Assembly: GCA_003223515.1 (NCBI GenBank)
Contig: QHVI01000102.1
Coordinates: forward strand, 1-54,567
Direction of reading: 5' to 3'
DNA from: Candidatus Angelobacter sp. Gp1-AA117
Lineage (GTDB): Bacteria; Acidobacteriota; Terriglobia; Terriglobales; Acidobacteriaceae
DNA length: 54,567 nucleotides
Translations under genes and position numbers: made by a program
Notes under the pieces: generated by a model
The model's database searches: none
Seen by the model: only the letters and a program-made list of their open reading frames with translations
What the model was told of the DNA's origin: nothing
Shown: positions 51,791-54,567 of the stretch, one piece after another
Numbering within the stretch: position 1 is the first letter of the stretch
How the letters are laid out: each line of letters begins with the position of its first letter

Positions 51791-53200
51791 TTAGCTGAGT
51801 TTCGGCCGCCGTTTGTGCCAGTCCGTCTGGCGCTGAAAGATTCTCGCCGCCTGCACTACTTTTGCGTCGTCCAGCGGGCGCGCCAGAAACTGAATGCCTG
51901 TAGGCAGATCATTCTTTCCCAACCCACATGGTATGCTGATGGCCGGCAGCCCGCAGATGTTCCCGATTCCACCAATGGGATCAGCGAAGGTGAGAGCATC
52001 ATCGAGATTGGCATCCAGTTTGGATGCAGTCACCGGCAGCGACGCAGTCGCCAGAAGATCAACTCTGGTAAATATCTCGTCCATCTTCTTCTGGATAATT
52101 CTGCGGACACGCTGCGCCGTCATGAAGTCGGAAGCACTGATTGCCTCATTCATGTATCCGCCAATCTTTCCCAGCGGATCATTCAGGTCCGCTACGCGGC
52201 CTGATTGAATCAGATCGCGAAATGCGGCTGCTCCTTCCACGGAAACAATCGTTCCCGCTGCAATCTCCCACGGTCCCTCTGGAAGGGTGATGGTGCTTAG
52301 CTGAAACGCCTTGTTCTTCTCCAGCACTTCCCGTGCTGCCATGGTGTTTTTGTTTACATCCGGAGCAATCTCTTTCCACTGGTTGGCGATCCAGCCAATC
52401 TTCAGCGGACGCATTGGCTCTCCTGCGCCAGCATATTTCGCCAGTGATTCGGGCAGCGATCCTGCATCGTCGCGATCATGCCCGGCAATCACTTTCAGGA
52501 TGAGATCACAGTCATCGGCACTGCGCGCCATGGGGCCTATCTTGTCCATGGAGTATGACAATGCCATGGCCCCGCCGCGGCTCACGCGTCCATAGGTTGG
52601 CCGCAAGCCTGAGATGCCGCAAAATCCTGAGGGACACAGGATCGATCCCCAAGTTTCCGTTCCAATCGCAAACGCCGCCAGACCTGCGCTTACTATCGCG
52701 CCTGAACCGCTCGATGACCCGCACGTCCAGTAATCCTGATTCCATGGATTTTTCACAGCGCCGCTGCCTGAGGCGGAGGCATACCGGTATCCGAGTCCGC
52801 CAGCCAACTCGATCATCGCTGCCTTGCCAATCAGGATGGCGCCGGCATTTTCCAGTTTGCGGATTACCGTGGCATCATAATCAAACGTTTGTTGTGCATA
52901 GGGCCGCGCTCCCCAGGTCGTGGGATATCCTTTCACCGCCAGCAGATCTTTAGCAGCGTAGGGAATGCCATGCAGCGGCCCTCGATATTTCCCCGCAGCA
53001 ATTTCCTTCTCCGCAGTGTGAGCCTGCTCCATGGCCAGATCGGGCGTAAGCATTGTATAAGCATTCAGCTTCGCTCCAATCGTGCGGCTGCGCTCCAGGT
53101 AATTTTCCGTGAGCTTCACCGGAGAAAGCTGCTTCAGGCGGATGCGCCGCGCAAGCTCGGTCACCGGCAGATACAGAACATCATCACTGAGTGCGGGCAT
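51791..53200 (-). CDS. Amidase (amidase signature family)
   Basis: Hydrolyses amide bonds; the exact substrate is unknown. The Ser-Ser-Lys centre is visible: Lys in YAAKDLLAVKG near residue 87, GSSSGSGAIVSAGLAAFAIGTE with the two serines near 165-180, and the DKIGPMARSADDC segment. 469 residues, normal length, no signal peptide in itself. The gene upstream, for a Tat-exported small protein, overlaps it by 17 bases, so the two are translationally linked. Family also includes Gln-tRNA amidotransferase subunit A (GatA); the absence of gatB or gatC nearby and the sequence style favour a catabolic amidase. Confidence 0.93.
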   Translation of the reverse strand: MPALSDDVLYLPVTELARRIRLKQLSPVKLTENYLERSRTIGAKLNAYTMLTPDLAMEQAHTAEKEIAAGKYRGPLHGIPYAAKDLLAVKGYPTTWGARPYAQQTFDYDATVIRKLENAGAILIGKAAMIELAGGLGYRYASASGSGAVKNPWNQDYWTCGSSSGSGAIVSAGLAAFAIGTETWGSILCPSGFCGISGLRPTYGRVSRGGAMALSYSMDKIGPMARSADDCDLILKVIAGHDRDDAGSLPESLAKYAGAGEPMRPLKIGWIANQWKEIAPDVNKNTMAAREVLEKNKAFQLSTITLPEGPWEIAAGTIVSVEGAAAFRDLIQSGRVADLNDPLGKIGGYMNEAISASDFMTAQRVRRIIQKKMDEIFTRVDLLATASLPVTASKLDANLDDALTFADPIGGIGNICGLPAISIPCGLGKNDLPTGIQFLARPLDDAKVVQAARIFQRQTDWHKRRPKLS

Positions 53201-53549
53201 TGCTCTTCTCCCCTTCAGTGAATTTCAGCACTGCCGCCGGCTGGTCTGAGTTTTCGAGCGCATAGGCACGCATCTTCTCGAGGCCGCTCTGGGTTTCCCC
53301 CATCACCTTGCGGATGTCTGCCTTCTGCTCATCACTCAGGCGCTTGCCATATTTGCGGAAAATCTCTTTTACTTTGGCGTCCACTTCCGCCTGCGCGTCA
53401 GGCGAGAGCCGGGTTGAAGAAGAGGGCTGCTGCGCGGTCGAAGAACTCTGCGCGTCAACCTCAGCGCCGGGCAGCAAAACGCCTGCGGCAGCCACCGCTG
53501 CCCCCACCGCAAACTTGCGGCGGGAGATTTTGGGCTGGAAGTCGGACAT
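53184..53549 (-). CDS. Tat-exported small protein overlapping the amidase
   Basis: 121 residues. A twin-arginine signal (ISRRKFAVGAAVAAAGVLLPGAEVDAQ) is followed by a low-complexity Ser/Gln stretch and a helical, charged domain (AEVDAKVKEIFRKYGKRLSDEQKADIRKVMGE). GGAG lies six bases before the ATG. Twin arginines before a gluconate-type small protein next to an amidase suggest that the pair may process or sense an exported substrate, but there is no direct evidence. No cofactor motif seen. Confidence 0.85.
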   Translation of the reverse strand: MSDFQPKISRRKFAVGAAVAAAGVLLPGAEVDAQSSSTAQQPSSSTRLSPDAQAEVDAKVKEIFRKYGKRLSDEQKADIRKVMGETQSGLEKMRAYALENSDQPAAVLKFTEGEKSNARTQ

Positions 53550-53686
53550 CTGTATCTCCAGTTAGAGTTTATGATTGCGAAGCCGGAGACTACATGAAAG
53601 GGCTTGCAGCCGTCAAACATTTGTGTCCAGAGCTGCATCTTACATAATGCCACTTCGTCTGAAATTCTGTTTCAGGACAAACCGCC

Positions 53687-54013
53687 ATGCCACACTGGGT
53701 CACTTTTGATCAGGAGACCTCCACTGCCCTGCGCTCGCAATTGCCCAATCAAACTATCTTTCAGCGCCCTGGAAATAACATGATGGAGTATCTGCTCGAA
53801 GACCGGGAGGCCATCGTCGCAGTGCTGCCATCCTCTCGCCATAACCAGGTAGCAGTCGCCGTTTTCCGCTGGAACCGCATTCCCGATCCCCCGGAAGGGC
53901 CTGTGATTCCCGCAGGCAAGCGTGCTGGAGGATTCCTTGGCCTCATCGACGAATCTCTCTTTGACGACGAAGCCCAGAAGAAAAAAAGCTGGTGGCAACG
54001 GCTGTGGGAATAG
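53687..54013 (+). CDS. Small protein of unknown function
   Basis: 108 residues starting MPHWVTFDQETSTALRSQLP, with an AGGA site about ten bases upstream. Mixed alpha/beta, no known domain. A proline-rich turn (IPDPPEGPVIP) precedes a lysine- and tryptophan-rich tail (KKKSWWQRLWE). Codon use matches the neighbours. Divergent from the Tat protein gene. Confidence 0.75.
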   Translation: MPHWVTFDQETSTALRSQLPNQTIFQRPGNNMMEYLLEDREAIVAVLPSSRHNQVAVAVFRWNRIPDPPEGPVIPAGKRAGGFLGLIDESLFDDEAQKKKSWWQRLWE

Positions 54014-54114
54014 CTCTCTCTGGTAAAAATGTGTAAAGATCGAAAAATCCAGAGCTGCACAACTCTTTTTCGGCTTAAGGGTTCCTACTTAAGAGCAAGT
54101 GAAGAGAAACGGCC

Positions 54115-54345
54115 ATGAACTGCGAAATCTGCAGAACGATTGAAAGGCTAGGACTTGAAGAGTCGGCGCACGATCTCTGGTATTGCGCTGACGCGCAGCC
54201 GACAAAGCCTACCTTACGCCGGGAACGGGCAGAGGCAGAGCAATTTCTGAGACAGATGTGCGCCTTCTTTCTCTTGAAGTGGCGGCATCGGCGCAACTGG
54301 GTGATTGCGCATTACCGGCCAAGGCTGGTCACATTGGGAATCTAA
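54115..54345 (+). CDS. Small protein of unknown function with an N-terminal CxxC
   Basis: 76 residues. MNCEICRTIERL could bind a metal with the two cysteines, and a third Cys lies in YCADAQ. The rest is basic, with a helix (RAEAEQFLRQMCAFFLLKWRH). Weak ribosome site (AAGAGAAA). Plausible but not certain to be a gene. Confidence 0.5.
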   Translation: MNCEICRTIERLGLEESAHDLWYCADAQPTKPTLRRERAEAEQFLRQMCAFFLLKWRHRRNWVIAHYRPRLVTLGI

Positions 54346-54364
54346 GGGTGTCACAGTTCAGCCG

Positions 54365-54383
54365 TCCGGCTAAAGCCGGACTC
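54365..54383. repeat. Extragenic palindrome (second copy of TCCGGCTAAAGCCGGA)
   Basis: The 19 bases TCCGGCTAAAGCCGGACTC match the copy at 9551-9569 (to ...ACTC). It lies between two genes. Confirms that this is a dispersed family. Confidence 0.8.
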
Positions 54384-54399
54384 TGGAGTTTCTACATTT

Positions 54400-54567
54400 T
54401 TAGGCCGCTGCGGCAGCGGCTAGGGAGCGATCTGTAAGCTCAATGCCCAGCGGACGAAGGAGTTCCGGGTGTTCCACCATCTCTTTTCTAAGCAAGGTGA
54501 TTAAGTCCAAGCAAGAGGGGCGGCGGGCGTGTCGTCTCCACTTCGGTAAGGGAGCGTAGACATCACT
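54400..54567 (-). CDS. 3' end of a gene running off the right edge (C-terminal 55 residues)
   Basis: An open frame of 55 codons enters from the right edge and ends at TAA (54402-54400). It reads KWRRHARRPSCLDLITLLRKEMVEHPELL, then PLGIELTDRSLAAAAA. The RRPSCLDLITLLR and HPELLRPLGI pattern looks like a real protein end; a transposase C-terminus is possible but I cannot name the family. No start is in the window. Confidence 0.5.
   Translation of the reverse strand, partial: SDVYAPLPKWRRHARRPSCLDLITLLRKEMVEHPELLRPLGIELTDRSLAAAAAA

Overview
The window looks like a chromosome segment of a soil or sediment Acidobacteriota (Terriglobia-like) bacterium. This is inferred from gene content, not from a marker gene: a secreted sedolisin, a giant protein built of 17 MBG repeats with lactonase-type beta-propellers and DUF11 domains, several other large exported proteins, and intergenic palindromes with a constant CTAAAG core.

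Positions 1-27656 form a block of exported proteins. A four-motif multicopper oxidase (617-2860, +) faces a long minus-strand series: di-haem cytochrome c peroxidase (26692-24116), two large exported proteins (24031-21314 and 21185-18702), a small lipoprotein-like protein, the giant propeller/DUF11/MBG protein (18135-9764, broken by a frameshift near 10800), a fibronectin-III protein (9345-6613) and a sedolisin protease (6187-3155). A DUF302 gene follows the next operon.

Positions 27760-34600 hold a minus-strand efflux operon: TetR regulator, short-chain dehydrogenase, outer-membrane factor, membrane-fusion lipoprotein and RND pump. Two copies of one 18-bp palindrome flank tetR and are probably its operators. 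The operon is decayed: the pump has lost TM7 and is split by a TAATG overlap, the outer-membrane factor has an internal frameshifting deletion, and a 14-bp tandem duplication alters the 3' end of the pump.

Positions 34931-48653 are integrated DNA at a tRNA-Lys(CTT) gene (48578-48653, -). The 3' 46-48 bases of that tRNA recur at 34931 and 38570, so two elements sit in tandem. Element A (34931-38615) has a MarR regulator, a 29-residue membrane peptide whose start codon lies in a 10-bp inverted repeat, paired XRE regulators with palindromic operators, and an SMC/OLD-like ATPase cut by an in-frame TAA just before its switch histidine. Element B (38570-48625) has what looks like a deletion scar of a type III restriction-modification system, an unknown two-gene operon, a membrane pentapeptide-repeat protein, small regulators and two tyrosine recombinases, both carrying in-frame TGA codons. 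One of those TGAs comes from a perfect 12-bp tandem duplication.

Positions 48654-54567 return to ordinary chromosome: a 226-bp element with inverted-repeat ends, glycogen phosphorylase, an amidase overlapping a Tat-exported small protein, two small unknown proteins, and the 3' end of a gene running off the right edge.

The most unusual features are the small hydrophobic peptide with the sequestered start codon (resembling a type I toxin), the nested tRNA-Lys islands with a repeat array at the internal junction, the unknown 39227-40952 operon, and the exported oxidoreductase and propeller cluster. Broken genes are frequent, and a read-level check is needed to separate real decay from assembly error.
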